This document shows positions 23,024-29,042 of a DNA stretch of 32,022 bases, piece by piece (the first letter of the stretch is position 1; each line of letters starts with the position of its first letter). The notes beneath the pieces are model-generated. The model searched no databases. It saw only the letters and a list, made by a program, of their open reading frames with translations, and had not been told where the DNA came from. The stretch comes from a virus, in IMG/VR virus record IMGVR_UViG_3300022868_000067, positions 1-32,022 of that record; one strand, written 5' to 3'. Position numbers and translations under genes: made by a program.

Positions 23024-23767
23024 TTAAGTTATTCGGTTATCAAGGTAATCAGGTCTCTGTTCTTTCTGGCTATTGCTGGGCTTGTTATTCATTTTTATTT
23101 CTAGGCTATCTATTTGTTTGCGTAATTTATCCGTAGAAAGTATATTCACGCACCAGAAGTCATCCTCTTGACACCAACGAATAACCTTTTCAATCTCCTG
23201 CGGAGTTCTCTTGTCTATATGCAAAAGCCTGTCTATATGTAAAGCCCATTTCTGTATGTCTGGATGTTTAAAGTTAGCCTTTCTTTTTTGTATTAAGTTA
23301 AATAATAAATTAGAAAGTCGGACTTCTTTAGAAGTTTGACTATATAGTTTCTTTACATTCTTTACATTCTTGTTTATAGTTGTGCTTTCATTGTGCTTTG
23401 ATTGTGCTTTCATTGTGCTTTCTGTTGTGCTTTTGTAATTATCTAGTGTTTGGAACTTGTTATATTTCAACACTTTAACAGTAATTCCTCTTGTGCTTTT
23501 GGTTGTGCTCAACATTCCACTTTTCTTAAAGTATGTCATTGAGTGCCTTATCTGGTCATAACTTATATCTCGACCTATTTGCTTTAGTTCTTGAGTGAAG
23601 TTAAAGAATCCCTCACCTCTATTAAAATGCTTATTATTATCATGGTTTACTTTGCCTAATATATATATCCAAATTATTTTCCATGATGACGGCTTTTCAA
23701 GCCAAAGCTGGCTATTAAATAATTGCCTTGCTATTTGAAAAGCACCCTCTTTGATTTTATTATCCAT
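23024..23767 (-). CDS. Replication initiator / replisome organiser (winged-helix, DnaD-like layout)
   Basis: 247 residues. The N-terminal half (GAFQIARQLFNSQLWLEKPS, then WKIIWIYILGKVNH and IGRDISYDQIRHSMTYFKKS) is a winged-helix DNA-binding domain of the type seen in phage replisome organisers. A serine/threonine/asparagine-rich linker (residues about 115-145) follows. The C-terminal part (RTPQEIEKVIRWCQEDDFWC) resembles the DnaD-like or helicase-loading domain. It should bind the origin and load the downstream DnaB-like helicase. The linker is encoded by DNA with 11-bp iterons, the probable origin. It overlaps the radical SAM stop by eight bases. Confidence 0.8.
   Translation of the reverse strand: MDNKIKEGAFQIARQLFNSQLWLEKPSSWKIIWIYILGKVNHDNNKHFNRGEGFFNFTQELKQIGRDISYDQIRHSMTYFKKSGMLSTTKSTRGITVKVLKYNKFQTLDNYKSTTESTMKAQSKHNESTTINKNVKNVKKLYSQTSKEVRLSNLLFNLIQKRKANFKHPDIQKWALHIDRLLHIDKRTPQEIEKVIRWCQEDDFWCVNILSTDKLRKQIDSLEIKMNNKPSNSQKEQRPDYLDNRIT
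23282..23341. other. AT-rich stretch and 26-bp imperfect palindrome beside the iterons
   Basis: Positions 23282-23315 are nearly all A/T. Next comes a palindrome at 23316-23341: AGTC-gg-ACTTC-ttta-GAAGT-tt-GACT. Together they resemble a DNA-unwinding element and a hairpin of a theta origin placed next to the iterons. Confidence 0.55.
23381..23509. repeat. Origin-like iterons (TGTGCTTTCAT) inside the initiator gene
   Basis: TGTGCTTT starts at 23381, 23392, 23403, 23414 and 23426 (11, 11, 11 and 12 bp apart), and TGTGCT again at 23492 and 23504. Two TTTACATTC copies lie just before at 23352-23370. The 11-bp period is not a multiple of three, so the repeat is not caused by a peptide repeat. Iterons in the middle of an initiator gene are known from lambda O and many Firmicute phages. 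Confidence 0.8.
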
Positions 23768-24725
23768 TATTAAATTCTTCGACCTTATTATTATAGTCTA
23801 CACAAACATCTAAACAGTTTTTTACACATATTTTATCTTTATGAGTATTGTGTTTTTTGAACCAATCTTCTCTTTCTTGTCTAAAATTTTCTCCCATTTC
23901 TCCAATAGGCGATCCACCCTCTCTCATATATATTATACATGGAAAGTGATGTTTTCCAGCAACAGCAACATCATCTCTAACTAAATAACATTTATTGGTA
24001 TCGGATTTTTTAATACCCCTAACATTCCTTTTCTTTTTAAAATTATTAACTCTATATTTAAGGATAGGGTGTCTATTTAAAATATCTTCAGGTAGTTTAA
24101 TTAGCGATTCTAACGCCTCATTATACTGCGCCGCTGATATTACCCTTATATCTGAAGGGTTTAAGCTATCTACATATTTAACCGCTTCAATAGCTTTCTT
24201 TACATTAGTTTCCGTAAAAACCATACCCACTGTTACATAAGTGTACCAAGATAGGTACTCAATATTTTTAGAAACTCTATCAAAAGTGTTTATTCCGCCG
24301 GTCATTTTATTGCTTACACTACAACAACCTCCATCTAAAGATAAAGAAAAATCATTTATTCCTAAATCAACAAGCTCTTTATAAAAATCAAGTGATTGTG
24401 TTCCATTTGTAGATATAGCAATTCTTTTAACATTTGAATTTCTGCAACCTTTTATTAGTTGTTTTAAAAATGGATATATAGAAGGCTCTCCACCACTAAA
24501 TCTTACATTTTGCAATCCATTATCTATCCATAATCCTAAAACATATTGAGCATAAGGCAGTGACATTTCTCCCTGTAATTCTTTTTTAAGTCCCCTACAA
24601 TAAGGGCATTTTAAATTACATCTATCTGTAAGTATAATCTCACAACGCATTAAATTACTACTACTAGAGCTTGTTTTTGCTCTATTATCTGATAGCGTAT
24701 AAAAACCAATATCATCTAATCTCAT
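23760..24725 (-). CDS. Radical SAM enzyme with C-terminal SPASM/twitch-like cysteines
   Basis: 321 residues. The radical SAM cluster motif CNLKCPYC (C36, C40, C43) binds the 4Fe-4S cluster and SAM; GGEP at 78-81 contacts SAM, and STNGT and SLDGG follow in order. The C-terminal region has C246, C263, C300, C304 and C308 (CVKNCLDVC), resembling an auxiliary-cluster SPASM or twitch domain of peptide- or carbohydrate-modifying enzymes. Substrate unknown. No obvious cofactor pathway is nearby. It has a strong GGGAGG site and a structured leader RNA with its own promoter. The neighbours on the other side are zinc-ribbon microproteins. Confidence 0.88.
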   Translation of the reverse strand: MRLDDIGFYTLSDNRAKTSSSSSNLMRCEIILTDRCNLKCPYCRGLKKELQGEMSLPYAQYVLGLWIDNGLQNVRFSGGEPSIYPFLKQLIKGCRNSNVKRIAISTNGTQSLDFYKELVDLGINDFSLSLDGGCCSVSNKMTGGINTFDRVSKNIEYLSWYTYVTVGMVFTETNVKKAIEAVKYVDSLNPSDIRVISAAQYNEALESLIKLPEDILNRHPILKYRVNNFKKKRNVRGIKKSDTNKCYLVRDDVAVAGKHHFPCIIYMREGGSPIGEMGENFRQEREDWFKKHNTHKDKICVKNCLDVCVDYNNKVEEFNNG

Positions 24726-24728
24726 AAT

Positions 24729-24890
24729 CTACCTCCCAAAAGTAAAGCTTCCCCAGCTGGTAAAGATTTCCCGATTGCGGGAGAAATTGACAGAGCTATC
24801 CATTTCTGGAGGTATCTGTCGCTGGAGAAGCCTTTTATTAAACTCTATAATCTTTACCATACTCATATGTATATCACACATAATATTCAT
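24729..24890 (-). CDS. Alternative reading of the leader: 53-codon ORF
   Basis: Open frame MNIMCDIHMSMVKIIEFNKR ... TSWGSFTFGR, ending three bases before the radical SAM start. AGAAAGGA lies seven bases before the first ATG. If translated it would be a possible peptide substrate for the neighbouring enzyme. However, the same bases fold into a well-paired RNA and the promoter -35 box overlaps its ribosome site, so I favour the RNA. Confidence 0.25.
   Translation of the reverse strand: MNIMCDIHMSMVKIIEFNKRLLQRQIPPEMDSSVNFSRNREIFTSWGSFTFGR
24747..24831 (-). ncRNA. Structured 5' leader RNA (three-way junction), candidate riboswitch
   Basis: Minus-strand RNA of 85 nt. P1 is an 11-bp stem: GCTTCTCCAGC (24831-24821) with GCTGGGGAAGC (24757-24747), one G-U pair. 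P2 is GACAGA/TCTGTC (24820-24815 with 24794-24789), stacked directly on P1, then a 4x4 internal loop, then TCCA-GAAA-TGGA with a GNRA tetraloop. P3 is TCCCG-CAAT-CGGGA (24782-24769). The G-U pair and GAAA loop exist only on the minus strand, fixing orientation. It is GC-richer than its surroundings. I cannot match it to a named riboswitch class. Confidence 0.7.
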
Positions 24891-24896
24891 TGTCAA
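24868..24896 (-). promoter_or_regulatory. Extended -10 promoter for the radical SAM leader
   Basis: Minus strand: perfect TTGACA (24896-24891), 17-bp spacer ending TGA, and TATACA (24873-24868), an extended -10. The predicted start is about 30 bases upstream of the structured RNA, giving a leader of about 135 nt. Confidence 0.6.
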
Positions 24897-24950
24897 ATCC
24901 TTTCTAATATCTCATCATTTATATTGTGTAATGACCCGATTTTAGAGTGT

Positions 24951-25070
24951 CTATCCTCCGGCATGATACAGATCCCCACACCTATGACACTTAGTGCCTA
25001 ATTCAGGCTGTTGTGGTATTATATCGCACGTTATATGATGTGGATAATCTTTAGTTATGGTTGTTACCAT
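24951..25070 (-). CDS. Small protein with one CxxC knuckle, 39 aa
   Basis: MVTTITKDYPHHITCDIIPQ, then QPELGTKCHRCGDLYHAGG. One CHRC knuckle plus several histidines could form a zinc site. It overlaps the zinc-ribbon gene upstream by seven bases. It is the last of the zinc-ribbon series before the radical SAM leader. Confidence 0.5.
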   Translation of the reverse strand: MVTTITKDYPHHITCDIIPQQPELGTKCHRCGDLYHAGG

Positions 25071-25249
25071 TGTTTATTCTCCCATGTACCGTATTTTATC
25101 ATTTCTTTATTATACGGATAATTATAGCTATATATTACTGGATCATAAATATGTATTTTCTTGCAAGCTGGACATCTACGGAGGAATCTGCTTCCACTCC
25201 ACCACCATTTATCACAGCCTGTACATTTTACTCTTATTAGCTTTCTCAT
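25064..25249 (-). CDS. Zinc-ribbon microprotein, 61 aa
   Basis: VKCTGCDKWWWSGSRFLRRC and PACKKIHIYD give two CxxC pairs about 15 residues apart, with a tryptophan-rich beta hairpin between them. AGGAG lies upstream. It fits a rubredoxin-like knuckle fold. Function unknown. Confidence 0.7.
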   Translation of the reverse strand: MRKLIRVKCTGCDKWWWSGSRFLRRCPACKKIHIYDPVIYSYNYPYNKEMIKYGTWENKQW

Positions 25250-25328
25250 TTTGTTCTCCTATGTTAATCATTGCAAACATGTGTTTACCAAACAAGCCAT
25301 ATAGATACCATTGTTGTTGGTTAATCAT
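25212..25328 (-). CDS. Possible micropeptide, 38 aa
   Basis: MINQQQWYLYGLFGKHMFAM, then INIGEQNEKANKSKMYRL. It starts by ATGA overlap with the 60-aa zinc-ribbon gene and overlaps the next gene by 38 bases, more than usual here. Ribosome site weak (GGGA). Otherwise the stretch is only a spacer. Confidence 0.35.
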   Translation of the reverse strand: MINQQQWYLYGLFGKHMFAMINIGEQNEKANKSKMYRL

Positions 25329-25507
25329 TTTATTATCCCATAACGAGGCTCTAATTCTCCGTCTTTCAGAATATTTCCTGTCCATCTACCTATTCTAGCA
25401 CCACATATAGTGCAATGATATTCACTTATACCATCATAATGTTCTTTACTATCCCATGAGTATTCCTGACTCATTAAATCCTTACTTCCGCATTTTGGAC
25501 ACTTCAT
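25325..25507 (-). CDS. Zinc-ribbon microprotein, 60 aa
   Basis: MKCPKCGSKDLMSQEYSWDS, then YHCTICGARIGRWTGNI. Two CxxC pairs about 30 residues apart form a classic transcription-factor-like zinc ribbon. ATGA overlap with the gene upstream. Many phages carry such proteins without known roles. Confidence 0.72.
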   Translation of the reverse strand: MKCPKCGSKDLMSQEYSWDSKEHYDGISEYHCTICGARIGRWTGNILKDGELEPRYGIIK

Positions 25508-25659
25508 TTCTTTTCTCCCCTGTCATTCATACCAAATATCTCCTTAAACGCTTTAGGCAAATCAGTGCTATCTTGACAATCAGGACACTTACCATATTTT
25601 AATGGGCTATCCTTACCGCAAACCACACATTTTCCCGTGGTATATTCTTCGCTATTCAT
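25504..25659 (-). CDS. Zinc-ribbon microprotein, 51 aa
   Basis: MNSEEYTTGKCVVCGKDSPL, then KYGKCPDCQDSTDLPKAFKE and IFGMNDRGEKK. Its CxxCGK-x4-L-K-x2-KCxxC core matches that of the next gene upstream, so the two are tandem paralogues. GGAGG precedes the start; ATGA overlaps on both sides. Confidence 0.7.
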   Translation of the reverse strand: MNSEEYTTGKCVVCGKDSPLKYGKCPDCQDSTDLPKAFKEIFGMNDRGEKK

Positions 25660-25871
25660 TTTCCACCTCCTAGTAATTTATCATTATCAAACTCTTCTTG
25701 GCTCATATTTCTATGTCTTTCTTGTTCTACGAAACCCATAAACCATCTCTTAAATATCTTAAATACAACAACCTCATGGCATTGTGTACACTTCCTATTT
25801 TTTAGTAGCCCATTCTTGCCACAAACTGTGCATTTTTTATTAGTGTGTTCTTCTTTTATATATCCTCTCAT
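25656..25871 (-). CDS. Zinc-ribbon microprotein, 71 aa
   Basis: MRGYIKEEHTNKKCTVCGKN, then GLLKNRKCTQCHEVVVFKIF. Paralogous to the 51-aa gene downstream but with a longer C-terminus (RWFMGFVEQERHRNMSQEEF). AAAGGAGGAG ribosome site. First gene after the 193-bp regulatory-looking gap. Confidence 0.72.
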   Translation of the reverse strand: MRGYIKEEHTNKKCTVCGKNGLLKNRKCTQCHEVVVFKIFKRWFMGFVEQERHRNMSQEEFDNDKLLGGGK

Positions 25872-25880
25872 ATCTCCTCC

Positions 25881-25915
25881 TTTATCCGTAGTTTAACTGT
25901 AGTTTTATCCGTAGT
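25881..25915 (-). repeat. 12-bp direct repeat just upstream of the zinc-ribbon genes
   Basis: TTTATCCGTAGT occurs at 25881-25892 and 25904-25915, 23 bp apart. On the minus strand the second unit runs into the AAAGGAGGAG ribosome site. Possibly an operator or an RNA-protein target. Confidence 0.6.
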
Positions 25916-25938
25916 ATGTAACCACACAGATACATTAT

Positions 25939-25973
25939 GTTCACATTATTACATTGTTCACTATTTTGTGAAC
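25939..25973. promoter_or_regulatory. Operator-like cluster of GTTCAC half-sites
   Basis: GTTCAC at 25939-25944, and an inverted pair GTTCAC (25956-25961) with GTGAAC (25968-25973) around a 6-bp spacer. This lies in the 193-bp stretch 25872-26064 that has no well-supported gene. A palindrome of this kind is typical of a dimeric repressor site. Confidence 0.45.
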
Positions 25974-26064
25974 TAAACACTAGGTTTATTCTAACCTTTA
26001 GTTTATATTTTGTAGTGTAATGTTTGTGTCTACATTGTATATACTTGTGCATAAGTGTGTACAT

Positions 26065-27150
26065 TTACTCCGCTCCCTTGAGATCAACCGGATACACGAA
26101 AGACAAAGCTCGCCTATTACTACATCCGTGAATCAACTGAACAGGGTCTGCCGTCTTAGCCATTTTCTCCGACAAATCATCCCAACCAGTTACACAACCA
26201 TTCCTCAATCTTCTCGCACCATAGAAGTCTGTAATACCAAAATGATGATAATGACCATACACAATCACATTAAAGCTATGTATATTCTCCCAACCTAAGA
26301 ACTTAGCTCTACCTGCTGCCGTATCATCCTGTTCAGGCGCAATATGTCTTATATGATAATTCCAACCCCTTATCTTGAAATTCATATAATCTAAATCAGA
26401 AAAATCTAGCGTAACATTTGGGAACGATAGAACTGCATGTCTTAGCCATAAATACAACATAGTATCCCAATTATTCTCTGGGCTTTCTAATTTAAGTCCT
26501 CGCCCATGATTGCCACGAACAGCATAAATAGCAACGGGAAGTCCTCTATCAACCAAACTTTCTACAAGAGCCATAATCAATCCCTGACACAATACAACCT
26601 GTCTTGGTGGTGCAATGTATTGATTATATTGCTGTGTTGGATAGATATTAGAGCCATCTGCCATATCGCCTATAAGAAGTATAACCACCTCTGTTATCTT
26701 AGTTGCTTTTTTAATGCGATTATCTAATAGGCTTAATATCTCTGGAAATAACTTGTCTAGTATTCTATGTTTTAATATTTCCTCATTAAATATTGTCTTG
26801 CCTTTCTCATCTTTTATTTCTTTACCTGCGTGCCAATCTCCCAACGATATAATAAGTGTCTCTCCTGTTGGATTTGCTTTGAGTTTGGTTTTTATATCGT
26901 ATTTTTCATATCTTAGTGCTTTGATAAAACTCCTCACATCTTCTTTTATATCTACTATTCCATAAAACTTACACCACCGTCTAATACTGCCCTCATCCAC
27001 TCCATAAACCCTCGATACTGCAACCTTAGTCTTTAACTCACCCAACATAGACCGTAACATAGCTTCACTTGGCCTATTCGTTGACTTATCTTTGTTTAAT
27101 AACTCCGTTCTTAGTCTGCTATTTTCGTCTGCTAATTGGTCTATATTCAT
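26065..27150 (-). CDS. Calcineurin-like metallophosphoesterase with N-terminal helix-turn-helix
   Basis: 361 residues. Residues 1-75 include a coiled start and a helix-turn-helix (TKVAVSRVYGVDEGSIRRWC). The phosphoesterase motifs follow in canonical order: SLGDWHAGKE (GDxH), LIGDMADGSN (GDxxD), VRGNHGRGL (GNH), YHIRHIAPEQ and VYGHYHHFG (GHxH). These bind two metals. The DNA-binding domain suggests a nuclease or phosphatase acting on nucleic acids, in keeping with neighbours that are an HNH protein, OB-fold protein and exonuclease. The exact substrate is unknown. Confidence 0.85.
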   Translation of the reverse strand: MNIDQLADENSRLRTELLNKDKSTNRPSEAMLRSMLGELKTKVAVSRVYGVDEGSIRRWCKFYGIVDIKEDVRSFIKALRYEKYDIKTKLKANPTGETLIISLGDWHAGKEIKDEKGKTIFNEEILKHRILDKLFPEILSLLDNRIKKATKITEVVILLIGDMADGSNIYPTQQYNQYIAPPRQVVLCQGLIMALVESLVDRGLPVAIYAVRGNHGRGLKLESPENNWDTMLYLWLRHAVLSFPNVTLDFSDLDYMNFKIRGWNYHIRHIAPEQDDTAAGRAKFLGWENIHSFNVIVYGHYHHFGITDFYGARRLRNGCVTGWDDLSEKMAKTADPVQLIHGCSNRRALSFVYPVDLKGAE

Positions 27151-27152
27151 TT

Positions 27153-27476
27153 TTATTCCTCTCTAAAGGAAAATCCTTCTTCCCTTAGTTCTTTCAATAT
27201 TATAAGACTACCTAATCTTTTCTCCTCATCCAATAGGTTCTCAATTATCCCGTCTATATCCTCCTCAACCTTATACATATCTTCTATATCTTTTGGATTA
27301 TACTTCGCAAGTCCCTTAATTCTCTCTACGTACTTACCTTTCTTGCTTTCTATATCCTCTATTTCTACATCAAAATCAATGTTATTTATATTTTCGCCAT
27401 TATTTCCCTTGTAATGATATGACCTGCCGAAAGTTATCTCTATTTTTCCTTTTCTTGCAACTAAGTTTACGCTCAT
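27153..27476 (-). CDS. Hypothetical protein, 107 aa
   Basis: MSVNLVARKGKIEITFGRSY, then a highly charged helical remainder (DVEIEDIESKKGKYVERIKG, NLLDEEKRLGSLIILKELRE). The first 25 residues look like a short beta hairpin. Acidic overall. It sits between the HNH protein and the phosphoesterase with two-base gaps, so it is part of that operon. No family recognised. Confidence 0.65.
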   Translation of the reverse strand: MSVNLVARKGKIEITFGRSYHYKGNNGENINNIDFDVEIEDIESKKGKYVERIKGLAKYNPKDIEDMYKVEEDIDGIIENLLDEEKRLGSLIILKELREEGFSFREE

Positions 27477-27477
27477 A

Positions 27478-27813
27478 TTACCCCCTCTCTATTTTTTCAT
27501 ATATTATACCTGAAAACGGCATGTCTGTCATAAATCTTTCTAACCATTCTTCAAAAGCACTACATAAAGCGTCTGTAATGTTCCATTGTGCGTAATGTTC
27601 GTGATGCCAACGACAACAACCCTTGCAATTAAAAATAGATGGTATAAACAAAGGATAGAGCTTATTATTAATTTTTGAATTTGGCTTGCAATGATGAAAA
27701 TCCACTATTTTACCGTAACAATCTCTTTCGGCACACTTTCCATGCTGTGCATCCATGACGGCAAGTTTAACATGCTCTGGAAATGGTTTTGCAATGTATT
27801 TTGGTTTCTTCAT
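27478..27813 (-). CDS. HNH-like endonuclease
   Basis: 111 residues. AVMDAQHGKCAERDCYGKIV, then DFHHCKPNSKINNKLYPLFI and NCKGCCRWHHEHYAQW form an HNH / beta-beta-alpha metal fold: cysteine pairs for structural zinc, a DFHH pair, the asparagine, and a final HHEH. This resembles phage recombination nucleases of the NinG or HNH type that process branched DNA, but could also be a homing-like nuclease. It overlaps the OB-fold gene by ATGA. Confidence 0.75.
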   Translation of the reverse strand: MKKPKYIAKPFPEHVKLAVMDAQHGKCAERDCYGKIVDFHHCKPNSKINNKLYPLFIPSIFNCKGCCRWHHEHYAQWNITDALCSAFEEWLERFMTDMPFSGIIYEKIERG

Positions 27814-28577
27814 ACCAAATCCTCTCCCACTTCCTGCTCACTACCAACTCCGGGTGCGCCTGATATTTTAACCTTTTCTTGTTGTTTATATCCCTCAACA
27901 ATTTTATCTGACTTTTCTTTTATGTCTTTAAATATTACTTCTTGTGTGGGTGTTCTTGAATTGTCTGGATCTTTTATGGGAAAATCTAATCCTTGATATA
28001 CAGAAGATACAAGGATATTTGATGTTTTAATTACTTCTGCGATGGCTTCATCTAGTGAACCTTTAAAATACTTACAGATAAGTGTTGTGGCATGTAGGTT
28101 ACTATTCTCTCTAGCAATGCGCAGGTCTTTTTCAGCCCAAATATCAGATTCTTCTTTCTTTGCCATTGATGCTTTCTTTGGATTTTCTAGTTCCGCTTGT
28201 GTGGATTCCTCTTTGACAATCGTTGTCTTTGGTAATTCTGGGTGTGCAGGGTCAGCAATAGTTATCTCTGAAGAAAATTCATTTGCCCTTAAACTGCGTT
28301 GAGTAGCTCCTTGTTTATTTTGATATTCATTTATACTACAAGATATACAAGTAATTGTTTTATCTTTTGCTTTCTGTAATTCTGCGTCTTTATCTATGAA
28401 CTGAACATAAATATCTCCCGTGTCGTCTTCTAGCTTTATTGATGTAGACACAAAGCTATAATCCTTGCCATTCTTATTGCCAGATATTGTTTTGCCCTCA
28501 TATACCGCAACTACCTTACCCGTTACTGTGAATCCCTTCAGTCCTGCTTCAGCTTGTTTTATTTCTGCGATTTTCAT
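27810..28577 (-). CDS. OB-fold single-stranded DNA-binding-like protein
   Basis: 255 residues. Residues 1-110 form an OB-fold of the RPA/tRNA-anti type: GLKGFTVTGKVVAVYEGKTI, SFVSTSIKLEDDTGDIYVQF and CSINEYQNKQGATQRSLRAN. The centre is charged and helical, and the C-terminus is acidic (GSEQEVGEDLV), as in SSB proteins that recruit partners through an acidic tip. It should coat single-stranded DNA during replication. The start is 12 bases from the preceding gene. Confidence 0.72.
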   Translation of the reverse strand: MKIAEIKQAEAGLKGFTVTGKVVAVYEGKTISGNKNGKDYSFVSTSIKLEDDTGDIYVQFIDKDAELQKAKDKTITCISCSINEYQNKQGATQRSLRANEFSSEITIADPAHPELPKTTIVKEESTQAELENPKKASMAKKEESDIWAEKDLRIARENSNLHATTLICKYFKGSLDEAIAEVIKTSNILVSSVYQGLDFPIKDPDNSRTPTQEVIFKDIKEKSDKIVEGYKQQEKVKISGAPGVGSEQEVGEDLV

Positions 28578-28589
28578 GCTTTCTCTCCT

Positions 28590-29039
28590 CTATTTGCAAT
28601 CGGTTTTAAATCTAGTTACTGTTTCTTCATACTTAGTTATCTTGCATTTTCCGGGGTCGGTATTTGCTATCTTGACCTTTTCTTGATACCACCCCTCTCT
28701 GTCTTTTCTTTCTGCTATTCCAGACCAAGTAAAAGTTCCATCACTAACATCGAAATCCCTATCTGCTTTATGATAGCGTTTTGAAAGGTAACTCCTAGCC
28801 ATAACAGTATCTTTAGCCGGAGCATCGTTGGGTAGGTCGATAATAGCAGTTATATAATCATATCCATTATCCATCATAAAAATAGTAGCGGATATTTCTT
28901 TTGGAAATGTTTTCATTACTTCGCTGTGCAACCTTTCAAGTCTTGCGATTGCCAGCATTGCTTTACGTTCCATAGTTACAGCCTCTTTGGTTCTCCTACG
29001 CTTAGTTTCTGCCCATGTACTACTATAATCTTTTAACAT
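28590..29039 (-). CDS. Hypothetical protein, 149 aa
   Basis: MLKDYSSTWAETKRRRTKEA opens with a basic helical segment and is followed by LERLHSEVMKTFPKEISATI and IIDLPNDAPAKDTVMARSYL. The C-terminal half is beta-like (DVSDGTFTWSGIAERKDREG). No catalytic motif stands out. Its place between the exonuclease and the OB-fold protein suggests a replication or recombination accessory role, but it is unassigned. Confidence 0.65.
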   Translation of the reverse strand: MLKDYSSTWAETKRRRTKEAVTMERKAMLAIARLERLHSEVMKTFPKEISATIFMMDNGYDYITAIIDLPNDAPAKDTVMARSYLSKRYHKADRDFDVSDGTFTWSGIAERKDREGWYQEKVKIANTDPGKCKITKYEETVTRFKTDCK

Positions 29040-29042
29040 TTC

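Noticed and set aside
23381-23436. Short repeats considered as a CRISPR array
   Set aside because: Units of 11 bp with no spacers and placement in a coding region fit iterons, not CRISPR.
24747-24831. Leader RNA considered as a tRNA, hammerhead, or known riboswitch
   Set aside because: No anticodon or T-arm geometry, no CUGANGA core, and I could not align it to conserved cores of c-di-GMP-I, SAM, THF, preQ1 or ZTP classes from memory.
25882-26064. 60-codon minus-strand ORF in the gap after the phosphoesterase
   Set aside because: It has a fair ribosome site (GGAG) but random-looking composition, and the interval is full of repeats and palindromes. I treat the gap as regulatory.
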